Assembly (NCBI GenBank): GCA_013322215.1 | Contig: JAAMEZ010000056.1 | Location: forward strand, 1 to 64,000 | Reading direction: 5' to 3' | DNA length: 64,000 nucleotides | Origin: Martinezella rhizogenes | Lineage (GTDB): Bacteria > Pseudomonadota > Alphaproteobacteria > Rhizobiales > Rhizobiaceae | Shown here: one piece after another, positions 1 to 7,447 of the stretch | Layout of the letters: each line of letters starts with the position of its first letter | Numbering within the stretch: the first letter of the stretch is position 1 | Notes under the pieces: generated by a model | Told to the model about the DNA's origin: nothing | What the model saw: only the letters and a program-made list of their open reading frames with translations | Databases searched by the model: none | Made by a program: the position numbers and the translations under genes

Positions 1-105
1 CTTGACCTCGATCAGCACTTCACCGGCCTTCGGCCCCTCAAGCTGAACCGTCATCACCTCGAGCGGCTTGCCAGCCGCAACCGCTACCGCTGCTCTTACA
101 TCCAT
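1..105 (-). CDS. S-(hydroxymethyl)glutathione dehydrogenase (class III alcohol dehydrogenase), N-terminal fragment
   Basis: The first 35 codons of a minus-strand gene run off the window start. The product begins MDVRAAVAVAAGKPLEVM, the characteristic N-terminus of class III zinc alcohol dehydrogenases (AdhC/FrmA). These oxidise the glutathione adduct of formaldehyde in the cytoplasm. The ATG at 103-105 has a strong ribosome-binding site (GGAGG about 7 bases upstream). The catalytic and zinc-binding parts lie outside the window, so the call rests on the N-terminus alone. The next cluster encodes a possible O-demethylating oxygenase that would release formaldehyde, which makes the pairing sensible, but a functional link is inference. 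Confidence 0.72.
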   Translation of the reverse strand, partial: MDVRAAVAVAAGKPLEVMTVQLEGPKAGEVLIEVK

Positions 106-120
106 GGAAAATCCTCCAAA

Positions 121-140
121 ATCAATAGTCTATTGTTGAT
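121..140. promoter_or_regulatory. palindromic operator candidate upstream of the dehydrogenase gene
   Basis: CAATAG-T-CTATTG (123-135) is a perfect 6+1+6 inverted repeat inside a longer AT-rich near-palindrome. It lies 16 bases upstream of the ATG at 105, where a repressor could block transcription. The cognate regulator is not identifiable in the window. Confidence 0.35.
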
Positions 141-155
141 ACTTTTCTTAACTTA

Positions 156-989
156 TTAGCTGGCGGTTCTCGCCCACAAATCACGTATTTCCTGCTTCAT
201 CAGCAGGGATTCTTCCCAGCGGTCGGTGGTGTCTTCACCGTCCCTTCCGGTGATTGCATAAGGCTTCGGCCCCAGTTCGCAAGTAAAGGCTAGCGTCGCG
301 TCTTTGTCGGCGCGCTTCCGCCAGCTTTTGAAACCATATTCCCACCAGCCGAGGAAAAGATCGACCCAGGGTCTGTGATGTGGGAAGGAAATTTCGATCT
401 GAACCTGTTCGCGGGAGGCAACGCGGCCATGGAAGGCCCAGGAGCTGTCCAATATCCGATGGATAAGTGCATGGTTTTCGTCTGACACCGGCCAGGCGAA
501 CTCCCGCCCGACAAGGAAATGGGAGATATCGCCCAGCAACCGCAGGTCCGGCAGCCGGTCGAGCAGGTCGAGCGTGAAGAACAGATCTGTCGTCATGCGG
601 TCGCGATGGGTTTCGATCCAGACACCGATGCCGGCCTCTTCCGCCAGCCGCTGCCAGCCCTCCAGCAGCGGAATGCAATCTTCAAGTCGTCGAAGGCGCA
701 CGTCTGGCTGCAGACAGATGTGATGGACGTTGTATTCGGCCGCGATCTCCAGCGCAGGCTTCAGATCGTCGATGGTCTTCGGGAAGCATTGCCCCTCCAC
801 CTGCAAGCCATGCTGCTTGATCAGACCCGCGATGCGGGAGACGACGTTGCGATTGTACCAGTGGGCGCTGATACCATCGAAGCCGGCCGCTGCGATCTTA
901 TCGATGGTTTCCTCCAGGGAAAGCTCCGGATAGTTCGCGCTACGTCGCTCCATGGACCAGAGTGACTGGAATATGAGCAAATTCTGCAT
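156..989 (-). CDS. sugar phosphate isomerase/epimerase family protein (xylose isomerase-like TIM barrel, MocC/IolE-like)
   Basis: The 277-residue soluble protein has the pattern of the AP-endonuclease-2/xylose isomerase-like TIM barrel: a conserved AAAGFDGISAHW segment near residue 35, a metal-ligand type VWIETHRD near 125, GDISHF near 155 and a C-terminal CELGPKPYA. Family members isomerise, epimerise or dehydrate sugars and inositol derivatives (IolE, MocC). It is divergent from the binding-protein gene at 1220, and two copies of a LacI-type operator lie between them. In rhizopine catabolism MocC is such a protein, so a role in metabolising an inositol-like compound is likely but unproven. 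Confidence 0.75.
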   Translation of the reverse strand: MQNLLIFQSLWSMERRSANYPELSLEETIDKIAAAGFDGISAHWYNRNVVSRIAGLIKQHGLQVEGQCFPKTIDDLKPALEIAAEYNVHHICLQPDVRLRRLEDCIPLLEGWQRLAEEAGIGVWIETHRDRMTTDLFFTLDLLDRLPDLRLLGDISHFLVGREFAWPVSDENHALIHRILDSSWAFHGRVASREQVQIEISFPHHRPWVDLFLGWWEYGFKSWRKRADKDATLAFTCELGPKPYAITGRDGEDTTDRWEESLLMKQEIRDLWARTAS

Positions 990-1052
990 AGGTCCTCCCG
1001 CACCAGTGGCTTGCTCAGATCATGAATCCTGGGGCTTGGCCAGTCGGCTCGA

Positions 1053-1068
1053 TGATGGGTTTTGATCA
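1053..1068. promoter_or_regulatory. LacI-type operator, copy 1 (TGATGGGTTTTGATCA)
   Basis: This is one of four 16-bp sites of the form TGATG-N6-SATCA or close to it in this cluster. It lies in the divergent promoter region between the isomerase (start 989) and the binding protein (start 1220), 70 bp from copy 2, a spacing that fits repression by looping. The likely ligand is the LacI-family protein at 3559-4599. Confidence 0.55.
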
Positions 1069-1122
1069 TGGGCGCGTTTCCTTGCAAAGCGGATGTATTC
1101 GCTTGGTCGAGAGCCCTCGGCC

Positions 1123-1138
1123 TGATGGTTTTTCATCA
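1123..1138. promoter_or_regulatory. LacI-type operator, copy 2 (TGATGGTTTTTCATCA)
   Basis: A perfect inverted repeat, TGATG/CATCA with a 6-base spacer, it is the best-formed member of the four-site set. It lies 82 bases upstream of the binding-protein start codon. Confidence 0.6.
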
Positions 1139-1219
1139 AAATACTCCCGGACGCCGATCGGCTCCATCGGTAACTCTTTCCAGGCGGTCATTTGGGCCGC
1201 TGTTTCCTGGGAGGAGAAC

Positions 1220-2149
1220 ATGCTGAAGTTTTTGAGTGCAAGCGCGCTCGCGCTCGTGCTGTCGTCACAAGCCTACGCCGCCGATAGGATCGGCGTTTCG
1301 ATGGGCTACCTGACGACCAATTTCCAGACCCTGATTGCCAATGGCATGCAGGATTACGCCAAGACCAAGGGCCTCGACCTGCAGGTGGTGGACGCTGCCA
1401 ACGACGTCAACAAGCAACTCGATCAGGTGCGCAACTTCGCAGCCGGTGGCGTTTCCGCCATCATCGTCGATCCCGTGGATTCGGACGGCACGCCGGCGAT
1501 CAGCAAGATTGCCGAAGATGCCGGCATTCCCCTGATCTACGTCAATATCCAGCCGACCGATCTCTCCACGCTCGGCAAGAAGCAGGCATTCGTCGGATCG
1601 AATGAAACCGAATCCGGCACGCTTCAGACGAAGGAAGTCTGTCGCATGCTCGGCGGCAAGGGCAATGTCGTCGTCATGGTTGGCGACCTTAGCAGCCAGG
1701 CAGCCCGCCAGCGGACGCAGGATGTTCACGATGTGCTCAAGGCTGGCGATTGCAGCGGCATCAAGGTGGTCCGCGAGCAGGTCGGCAACTGGAGCCGTGT
1801 CGATGGCGCTGATCTGGTATCGAACTGGCTGACGTCAGGCCTTTCGTTCGATGCCGTCATTGCCAACAACGACGAAATGGCGCTCGGCGCGATCTCAGCG
1901 ATCAAGAATGCCGGCGGTTCGACCGATAAGACTATTGTTGCGGGCATCGATGCAACGCCGGATGCACTGCAGGCGATGAAGTCTGGCGACCTCAAGGTCA
2001 CCGTGTTCCAGGACGCCAAGGCGCAAGGCCGCGGCGCCGTCGATACGGCGATCAAGGCCATCAAGGGCGAGAAGATCGACCGCGAAGTGTGGATCCCCTT
2101 CAAGCTGGTGACGAAGGATAACATGGTTCAATTCGAGAGCCTCAACTAA
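1220..2149 (+). CDS. periplasmic sugar/inositol-binding protein of an ABC importer (MocB/IbpA-like)
   Basis: The 309-residue product is a periplasmic binding protein of the ribose/LacI fold (Peripla_BP_4). It has a Sec signal peptide of about 20 residues ending AYA. Two cysteines (VCRMLGG and AGDCSG) could form the disulfide seen in inositol-binding members. I chose the ATG at 1220 because GGGAGGAG precedes it by 6 bases and the signal peptide starts there; the frame stays open further upstream without a good ribosome-binding site. No permease or ATPase gene is adjacent, so the partner must be elsewhere. Co-location with the oxygenase, ferredoxin and reductase genes suggests uptake of an inositol-like substrate such as rhizopine. 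Confidence 0.82.
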   Translation: MLKFLSASALALVLSSQAYAADRIGVSMGYLTTNFQTLIANGMQDYAKTKGLDLQVVDAANDVNKQLDQVRNFAAGGVSAIIVDPVDSDGTPAISKIAEDAGIPLIYVNIQPTDLSTLGKKQAFVGSNETESGTLQTKEVCRMLGGKGNVVVMVGDLSSQAARQRTQDVHDVLKAGDCSGIKVVREQVGNWSRVDGADLVSNWLTSGLSFDAVIANNDEMALGAISAIKNAGGSTDKTIVAGIDATPDALQAMKSGDLKVTVFQDAKAQGRGAVDTAIKAIKGEKIDREVWIPFKLVTKDNMVQFESLN

Positions 2150-2189
2150 GCGGGCAAGCGCCGGCAACGAGGAGCACGACTGCCGGTGC

Positions 2190-2224
2190 ACGGGAAGGAG
2201 GGGCGACCGGCCTCCCCTTCCCGT
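2190..2224 (+). terminator. stem-loop after the binding-protein gene
   Basis: ACGGGAAGG pairs with CCTTCCCGT, with extra inner pairing. The hairpin starts about 40 bases after the stop codon and has no clear U-tract. It may protect or attenuate the mRNA rather than terminate it fully, as is common after binding-protein genes. Confidence 0.45.
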
Positions 2225-2258
2225 CCTTAGTTGCGGAACAGCGTCGTTCTCGCCGCCA

Positions 2259-2274
2259 TGAGCAAATTTCATCA
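2259..2274. promoter_or_regulatory. LacI-type operator, copy 3 (TGAGCAAATTTCATCA)
   Basis: One perfect half-site (CATCA) and one degenerate half (TGAGC) share the 6-base AT-rich spacer of the other copies. It lies 72 bases upstream of the oxygenase start codon, which suggests that this gene has its own regulated promoter. Confidence 0.45.
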
Positions 2275-2345
2275 AATCAATGCTGTCGTTTCTAGCCGAC
2301 GCCGCTGACACTGACCGCATCGTTTCATTCACCGGGAGGCACATC

Positions 2346-3380
2346 ATGGACGACACGCTCTACGGCACGCGCGACAAGCGCGGCGACTGGAAGCCCAACA
2401 AGCTCTTGCAATATCCGCCTGTTTTCATCTGGCCGGCAAAACCGGTTGCGTTCCTGAAATGGTTCTTCGGATATCCGGGCTACCTGATGCCCTGGAATGT
2501 CGTCTATGCCGTCGTCGCAACGTTGCTCTGGCTCTACGCGACGCCCTCGATGGAGACCATGAAGACGCTGGCGCCGGGCTGGATCGCCTATCTTCTCGTG
2601 CGCAATGCCGTCCTGGTCTTCCTGTTCTTCGGCGCCTTTCACCTGCGCCTCTACATGCAGAAGAAGCAGGGCACGAGCTTCAAATACAACAGCAAATGGC
2701 CGTCGAAGGATAATTCCGCCTTCCTCTTCAGCAATCAGACCGTCGACAATGTGATCTGGACTTTTGCAAGCGCCGTGCCTCTATGGACAGCCTTCGAGGT
2801 GTTGACGCTGTGGGCCTTTGCGAACGGCATCATTCCCTATGTCGACTTTGCCGAGCACCCGATCTATTGCGCCATCATCATGCTGTTGATCCCGGCGTTT
2901 CGCGATCTGCATTTCTATCTCGTGCATCGCCTGATCCACTGGCCGCCGCTCTATCATGCGGTCCACAAGCTGCATCACAACAATGTCAATCCCGGTCCGT
3001 GGTCCGGCCTTGCCATGCATCCGGTCGAACATCTCCTGTATTTCTCCGGCGTTCTCATCCATTGGATCGTACCGTCCAATCCGATCCACGCGCTGTTCCA
3101 TCTGACGCATGCCGCACTTGCGCCGGCTCCGGGCCATGCCGGTTTCGACAAGATTGTGATCGGTGAGGAAGCCGGGATCGATACCCACGCCTATGACCAC
3201 TACCTCCATCACAAATTCTTCGAGTGCAATTATGCCGATGGCGTGATCCCGCTCGACCAGTGGTTCGGCACCTTCCATGACGGCACGAAAGAGGCCGAGG
3301 ACCGCATGAACAAGCGCTTCATGGAGCGCGCCAAGAGATACGCCGAAAAGCAGGCTCGCCGCTCCGGCACGCCAAGCTAG
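2346..3380 (+). CDS. sterol desaturase/fatty acid hydroxylase family protein, MocD-like oxygenase component
   Basis: The 344-residue membrane protein carries the histidine clusters of the di-iron hydroxylase superfamily: HRLIH near residue 193, HKLHH near 210 and HYLHH near 288. Hydrophobic segments near residues 45-65, 85-105, 145-165 and 175-190 should be membrane-embedded. Such enzymes use O2 and electrons to hydroxylate or desaturate a substrate. The ferredoxin and reductase genes at 4779 and 5093 would supply electrons, matching the mocDEF arrangement known from rhizopine catabolism, where the oxygenase is thought to demethylate 3-O-methyl-scyllo-inosamine. The ATG at 2346 follows GGGAGG. 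The substrate here is not proven. Confidence 0.82.
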   Translation: MDDTLYGTRDKRGDWKPNKLLQYPPVFIWPAKPVAFLKWFFGYPGYLMPWNVVYAVVATLLWLYATPSMETMKTLAPGWIAYLLVRNAVLVFLFFGAFHLRLYMQKKQGTSFKYNSKWPSKDNSAFLFSNQTVDNVIWTFASAVPLWTAFEVLTLWAFANGIIPYVDFAEHPIYCAIIMLLIPAFRDLHFYLVHRLIHWPPLYHAVHKLHHNNVNPGPWSGLAMHPVEHLLYFSGVLIHWIVPSNPIHALFHLTHAALAPAPGHAGFDKIVIGEEAGIDTHAYDHYLHHKFFECNYADGVIPLDQWFGTFHDGTKEAEDRMNKRFMERAKRYAEKQARRSGTPS

Positions 3381-3518
3381 CAAAGAGCCGAAGCCTGGCC
3401 GGGTTTCTCCGGCCGGGACAATGATCTCAAGGACTTGCCAAAGGCGCTATGTGCTCCATATGCGCGAATTGAGCTCTCCCCCCGCCACCGGTTCAATCGG
3501 CCGTTGATGGCGGGAAAT

Positions 3519-3554
3519 GCCGGAGCCTGCGGCCCTCCTTCCGCAGGCTCCGGC
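3519..3554 (-). terminator. perfect 14-bp hairpin after the lacI-family gene
   Basis: GCCGGAGCCTGCGG and its exact complement flank an 8-base loop, ending 4 bases beyond the lacI stop codon. There is no U-tract on either strand. It lies between convergent genes and probably limits read-through or protects mRNA ends. Confidence 0.5.
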
Positions 3555-3558
3555 CTTG

Positions 3559-4599
3559 TCACTTATCGGTGAATGGATGTGGGCCAATATTCTCCGCCGT
3601 ATAGGTCAGGAACGGTACGGAATCTTGGCTGACTGGCACGTCGATGATCCCCATGCGCGATAATATCGTATCCAGTGCGCGCCTCGCCTGGGTTTCGGGT
3701 GCCTGATCGAGAACGAGCGTCATCAGCCCCGAGGCGATGAAGCGGCGCGTTTCGTCGTTGAGTTCGTGCCCTATCCAGACGCAATCCCTTCCCTGTCGTT
3801 CCTGAAAGCGCTGAAGCACCGAGCCGACCCCGAGATTGGCACCGCCGGCATTGTAGATACCGACAATATCCGGACAGCGCCGCAGCGCCTGCGTCATTAC
3901 TTCAGCGGATTTCACGTCGTCATCCCAGCCGAATACGACTTCCGAAAACTGTCGTGCGGAACCACGCTGAGAGCCGAGATAATCGGAGAAGCCGCGAATG
4001 CGCTCCCTATGGATTTGATAGGCCCAGCTATGGCAGATAGCGACGATGCTTCCCGTGGCGTGCCGGAGCATGCGCGACATATAGAAGCCAGCGGTTCGGC
4101 CCGCGGCATAGTTGTCGATCCCCACGAACACGTCGTCCCTTCCCGTGAGATACGAAACGATCTGGACGACTTCGATGCCGGCGGCACGCGCCTTTCGCAA
4201 GCTCTCCCGGATTGCAGGATGGTCAACCGCCGCAACGATCAGGCCATGCCGGCGAATGCTGCTATTGGCCACATGCGCGGCAAACTTCTCCGGCTCGCTC
4301 TCTTCGACAAAGGTCCGGTGGACCGTGATCGAGCTATCCAGTGAGGCAGCGATCCGCTCGAAGGCACGGTTGAGCCTGCTGAAGAACGGCGACTCCGGCC
4401 TGACCAGGATGACTTCGATGCGGATCGTGCCACGATAGAGACTTGGAATGATCCCCTTGTAGCCTAACCGCTTTGCGGCCAGCACCACCTTCTCCGCCGT
4501 TTGCGGCCTGACGCTGCCGCGTTCGTTGAGAACGCGTTCAACGGTCGCAAGGCCGACACCAGCGGCGGCCGCGATGTCCACGAGACGTGCCTTCTTCAT
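3559..4599 (-). CDS. LacI family transcriptional regulator
   Basis: The 346-residue protein has an N-terminal LacI helix-turn-helix (residues 4-25, RLVDIAAAAGVGLATVERVLN), a hinge near 45-60 and a periplasmic-binding-protein-like effector domain to the C-terminus. The ATG at 4599 follows AAGGAGGAG. The gene is divergent from the ferredoxin gene, and an operator copy lies directly upstream of its ribosome-binding site, so autoregulation is likely. Matching operators stand before the isomerase/binding-protein pair and the oxygenase. It therefore looks like the local repressor of the whole cluster, with the transported sugar or inositol as probable inducer (inference). The N-terminus, starting MKKARLVDIAAAAGVGLATVER, has a Glu in place of the usual Ser in the recognition helix. 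Confidence 0.88.
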   Translation of the reverse strand: MKKARLVDIAAAAGVGLATVERVLNERGSVRPQTAEKVVLAAKRLGYKGIIPSLYRGTIRIEVILVRPESPFFSRLNRAFERIAASLDSSITVHRTFVEESEPEKFAAHVANSSIRRHGLIVAAVDHPAIRESLRKARAAGIEVVQIVSYLTGRDDVFVGIDNYAAGRTAGFYMSRMLRHATGSIVAICHSWAYQIHRERIRGFSDYLGSQRGSARQFSEVVFGWDDDVKSAEVMTQALRRCPDIVGIYNAGGANLGVGSVLQRFQERQGRDCVWIGHELNDETRRFIASGLMTLVLDQAPETQARRALDTILSRMGIIDVPVSQDSVPFLTYTAENIGPHPFTDK

Positions 4600-4611
4600 T
4601 TCGCTCCTCCT

Positions 4612-4627
4612 TGATGAAAAATGATCA
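4612..4627. promoter_or_regulatory. LacI-type operator, copy 4 (TGATGAAAAATGATCA)
   Basis: The site is a TGAT/ATCA inverted repeat 13 bases upstream of the lacI start codon and abutting its ribosome-binding site, in the divergent region shared with the ferredoxin gene. It probably mediates autorepression and control of the ferredoxin-reductase pair. Confidence 0.55.
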
Positions 4628-4778
4628 TAATCGGCGTGGAATGTGAAGGGTCATTTCGCGCATGCTTGAAACCAGCCGGGAGGAAAAAACGATGCGCGAT
4701 CAAAGCGCAACGGCAACCTGCTCCCAAGATTGGACGACGCCCTTCGCGCCTTGCGGCGATTGCAATGAGGAGGAAGAA

Positions 4779-5096
4779 ATGACGAACTGGGTTGATGCCT
4801 GCGCTGCTGATGAAATCGATCAGGAGGATGTTGTCCGCTTCGATCACGCCGGGCGAACCTTTGCGATCTATCGCAGCCCTAACGATGAGTATTTCGCTAC
4901 GGATGGGCTTTGCACCCATGAGAAAATCCATCTGGCCGATGGCCTCGTCATGGACGACACGATCGAGTGTCCGAAGCACAATGGCCGCTTCAGCTACAAG
5001 ACGGGGGAAGCGCGCGGCGCTCCGGTCTGCATCAATCTGAAGACCTATCCGGTTAAAGTGGAAGGCGATCGCGTCATGATCGGGCTCAGCGCATGA
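4779..5096 (+). CDS. mocE: MocE-type Rieske [2Fe-2S] ferredoxin
   Basis: The 105-residue soluble protein has the two halves of a Rieske cluster-binding motif, CTHEKIH (C-x-H) and CPKHNG (C-x2-H), about 16 residues apart. It should shuttle electrons from the reductase encoded just downstream to a non-haem iron oxygenase, most likely the desaturase-type protein at 2346. The ATG at 4779 has a strong GAGGAGGAA upstream; the frame is open for 39 codons further but without a comparable start signal. Its stop overlaps the reductase start (ATGA), so the two are translationally coupled. Confidence 0.88.
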   Translation: MTNWVDACAADEIDQEDVVRFDHAGRTFAIYRSPNDEYFATDGLCTHEKIHLADGLVMDDTIECPKHNGRFSYKTGEARGAPVCINLKTYPVKVEGDRVMIGLSA

Positions 5097-6334
5097 GCGG
5101 CGATGCGGGCATCATCATCGTCGGTGCCGGCGAATGTGGCGCGCGCGCCGCCTTGAGCCTCAGGGAGAATGGTTATCGGCACGCGATCACCCTTATCGGC
5201 GACGAGGTCCATCTCCCCTATGAGCGGCCTCCTCTTTCCAAACAGATTTTGCTTGATGCGACAGAGCCAAAGCTGCCCGCTGTCCTCAGCGATATCGCAC
5301 TGGCCGAGCATGCAATCCGGCATATCGGCGGCGCCTCGGCCGATGCCATCGACACGTCGGGAAAGCATCTGCTCCTCTCCGATGGCCGGGCGCTGCCTTA
5401 CGACAAACTGCTGCTGGCGACCGGGGCGGCACCAAGGCGGTTGCCGAACGCGCCCGTCAGTGGCCGGGTAGTCTATCTGCGGACAATCGACGATGCGCTT
5501 GCACTTCGTTCCCTTGTCCGAGCCGACATGCATATGGCAGTGCTTGGGGGCGGTTTCATTGGCCTGGAGGTAGCCGCGTCGGCGCGCGGCCGCGGAGCGA
5601 AGGTTACGGTCATCGAGTCCCAGGAGCGTATCCTCAAGCGTGGTGTCCCCGAACCGATCGCCGAAACGATCACGGCCCTGCATCGAGACAACGGCGTCGT
5701 CGTGAAATGTGGCGTGGCGGTTCTCGGGCTCGAAGCCGATGAGCAACGTGTCGATCTTTCTCTTTCCGATGGAGATACGATTTCGGCTGATGTGCTCGTC
5801 GTCGGGATCGGCGCGCAGCCACGTACCGAGCTTGCTGCTCGGGCCGGCATCGCGATCGATAACGGCATTGCGGTCAATGCGCATCTGGAAACATCGGAGC
5901 GCGATATCTACGCCGCCGGCGACTGCTGCTCGTTTCCGCATCCCCTGTATGGTGGGCGCCGCCTGCGTCTCGAAGCCTGGCGCAATGCGCAGGATCAAGG
6001 CATTCTCGCCGCCGCAAATTTGATGGGGGCGGCTCGCAGCTATCTGGCTGTTCCCTATTTCTGGTCCGACCAGTTCGATTACACATTGCAGATTGCCGGC
6101 CTTGTCGATGAGGGGCGCACGGTCGTTAGGCGCGATCTTGGCGACGGTGCGTTCATCCTGTTTCATCTCGACGACGGCCAGCGGTTGGTTGCCGCAAGTG
6201 GCATCGGTCCTGGCAATAAGGTCGCGAAAGACTTGAAGCTGAGTGAGATGCTGATCGCCCAGCGCGTTATTCCGCCGATCGAGGTGCTGGCTGGCAACGC
6301 AAACCTGAAGTCGCTGCTGCCACGAGCGGCGTGA
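5093..6334 (+). CDS. FAD-dependent ferredoxin reductase (MocF-like)
   Basis: The 413-residue cytoplasmic flavoprotein has an N-terminal FAD Rossmann motif (VGAGECGARAA, residues 9-19), PYERPPLSK near 42, an NAD(P)H-binding VLGGGFIGLEVA near 147, VVGIGAQPRTELA near 236 and the FAD-binding IYAAGDCC near 275. A C-terminal reductase domain completes the layout of rubredoxin/ferredoxin reductases for oxygenases. It would pass electrons from NAD(P)H to the adjacent Rieske ferredoxin. The start overlaps the ferredoxin stop by 4 bases. Confidence 0.88.
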   Translation: MSGDAGIIIVGAGECGARAALSLRENGYRHAITLIGDEVHLPYERPPLSKQILLDATEPKLPAVLSDIALAEHAIRHIGGASADAIDTSGKHLLLSDGRALPYDKLLLATGAAPRRLPNAPVSGRVVYLRTIDDALALRSLVRADMHMAVLGGGFIGLEVAASARGRGAKVTVIESQERILKRGVPEPIAETITALHRDNGVVVKCGVAVLGLEADEQRVDLSLSDGDTISADVLVVGIGAQPRTELAARAGIAIDNGIAVNAHLETSERDIYAAGDCCSFPHPLYGGRRLRLEAWRNAQDQGILAAANLMGAARSYLAVPYFWSDQFDYTLQIAGLVDEGRTVVRRDLGDGAFILFHLDDGQRLVAASGIGPGNKVAKDLKLSEMLIAQRVIPPIEVLAGNANLKSLLPRAA

Positions 6335-6648
6335 CAGGCTTTAACAAGGTACTCTTTCTTCCAGGTCTCCAAATCATGGTAGACGGCCGGCATCTTCGGC
6401 AGGCCGTAGCGGCACATTCATGAGCAGATGCCATAAGTGCTTGCGGCATTCGAGCGCTAATCCAGAATCCCGATCTTCCTACATTCTTTTCGCAGTTTCC
6501 GAAGGTTTCGCAGTGGCGGCAACATCATTCGTGTCGCTGCCACAGAGGCCGATCTGGATGTCTGCCTTGCTCCGCAAAGACGTCGAGCCGGAGCCGAAAG
6601 CCCCATGAGTGACGTCGCAGGCTAGGTCAGACCGAAGAGAGGATAGCC
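6335..6648. other. intergenic region with no supported gene
   Basis: The 314-bp gap holds only short open frames without ribosome-binding sites or recognisable sequence. A weak ribosome-binding site (AGAGAGGA) near its right end belongs to the cupin gene. Confidence 0.5.
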
Positions 6649-7113
6649 ATGAAACGCACCCTTCCCACAGCAAGCTTTATCCTTGCAGCGCTTCTTCCAT
6701 GCGGACAAGCGCAGAGCATGGAGCTTAGTCCGGCGGGCAGTCGCCCGGCGGTCAAAGGGCCGACGGAGACTTTTTCCGGCTCGGTAACCGTCAGCCCTTT
6801 GTTCGTTGCCAATGACAACCTCCCGGCCGTGGGAGGCGAGGTAACATTCGAGCCCGGAGCCCGTTCGGCCTGGCATACGCATCCGGGCGGCCAGACATTG
6901 ATCGTTACGTCTGGAGCCGGATGGATACAGGAAGAAGGCGGCGAGAAACGTGTCATAAAACCCGGTGACGTGATCTGGACGCCTCCCGGCGTCAAGCATT
7001 GGCACGGTGCCACGGCGACGACCGAGATGCGCCATATCGCCATTACCGGCTTGCGTGATGGCAGGAATGTCGAATGGCTGGAGAAGGTCCCGGACGAGGA
7101 CTATCTTAACTAA
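6649..7113 (+). CDS. exported cupin-domain protein
   Basis: The 154-residue protein has a Sec signal peptide of about 23 residues and a single cupin barrel. Motif 1 is WHTHPGGQTLIVTSG (near residues 75-90) and motif 2 is PGDVIWTPPGVKHWHG (near 104-119); their histidines would bind a metal ion. The pattern is shared with small cupins annotated as (R)-mandelonitrile lyase-like or carboxymuconolactone-type, but substrate cannot be inferred. AGAGAGGA precedes the ATG. The tautomerase gene 92 bases downstream may be co-transcribed. Confidence 0.75.
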   Translation: MKRTLPTASFILAALLPCGQAQSMELSPAGSRPAVKGPTETFSGSVTVSPLFVANDNLPAVGGEVTFEPGARSAWHTHPGGQTLIVTSGAGWIQEEGGEKRVIKPGDVIWTPPGVKHWHGATATTEMRHIAITGLRDGRNVEWLEKVPDEDYLN

Positions 7114-7205
7114 TCTCCACAACGACGACCGTATTTCATCAAACTGGCCGATCCGGTTGTTCTTGCATCCGGGCCGGCATCTCCCACGAGCACAGGAATG
7201 AAATG

Positions 7206-7439
7206 ATGCCCCATATAATTTTGAAAATGGCAGCAGGAAGGACCGAAGCGATGAAGCATGCCGTGGCTGAAAATCTGGCCAAGGCTGTCATCGAAACGCT
7301 CGGCGTTGACGAGAGTTCGGTTTCCGTCGCGATCGAGGATGTGGCGATGTCCGATTGGGCCGGGAAGGTTTATGCTCCCGACATCCAGGGAAAATCCAAC
7401 ACGATCTATAAGAAGCCGGGCTACGATCCGTTTCAGTAA
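7206..7439 (+). CDS. 4-oxalocrotonate tautomerase family protein
   Basis: The product is a 77-residue small tautomerase. Two ATG codons stand in tandem at 7203 and 7206. The second is chosen because it puts proline directly after the initiator methionine (MPHIILKM), and in this family the exposed N-terminal proline is the catalytic base. AGGAA lies about 7 bases upstream of it. The enzymes form small oligomers that tautomerise keto-enol substrates. The cupin gene upstream suggests a shared role in handling an aldehyde or keto compound, with no firm substrate. Confidence 0.75.
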   Translation: MPHIILKMAAGRTEAMKHAVAENLAKAVIETLGVDESSVSVAIEDVAMSDWAGKVYAPDIQGKSNTIYKKPGYDPFQ

Positions 7440-7447
7440 GGGGCTGG

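Noticed and set aside
6420..6608. 62-codon frame between the reductase and cupin genes
   Set aside because: No ribosome-binding site, and the sequence resembles non-coding translation.
7126..7141. CGACCGTATTTCATCA before the tautomerase gene as a fifth LacI operator
   Set aside because: Only the right half (CATCA) matches; the left half has three differences from TGATG and the position lies within the cupin-tautomerase gap without other support.
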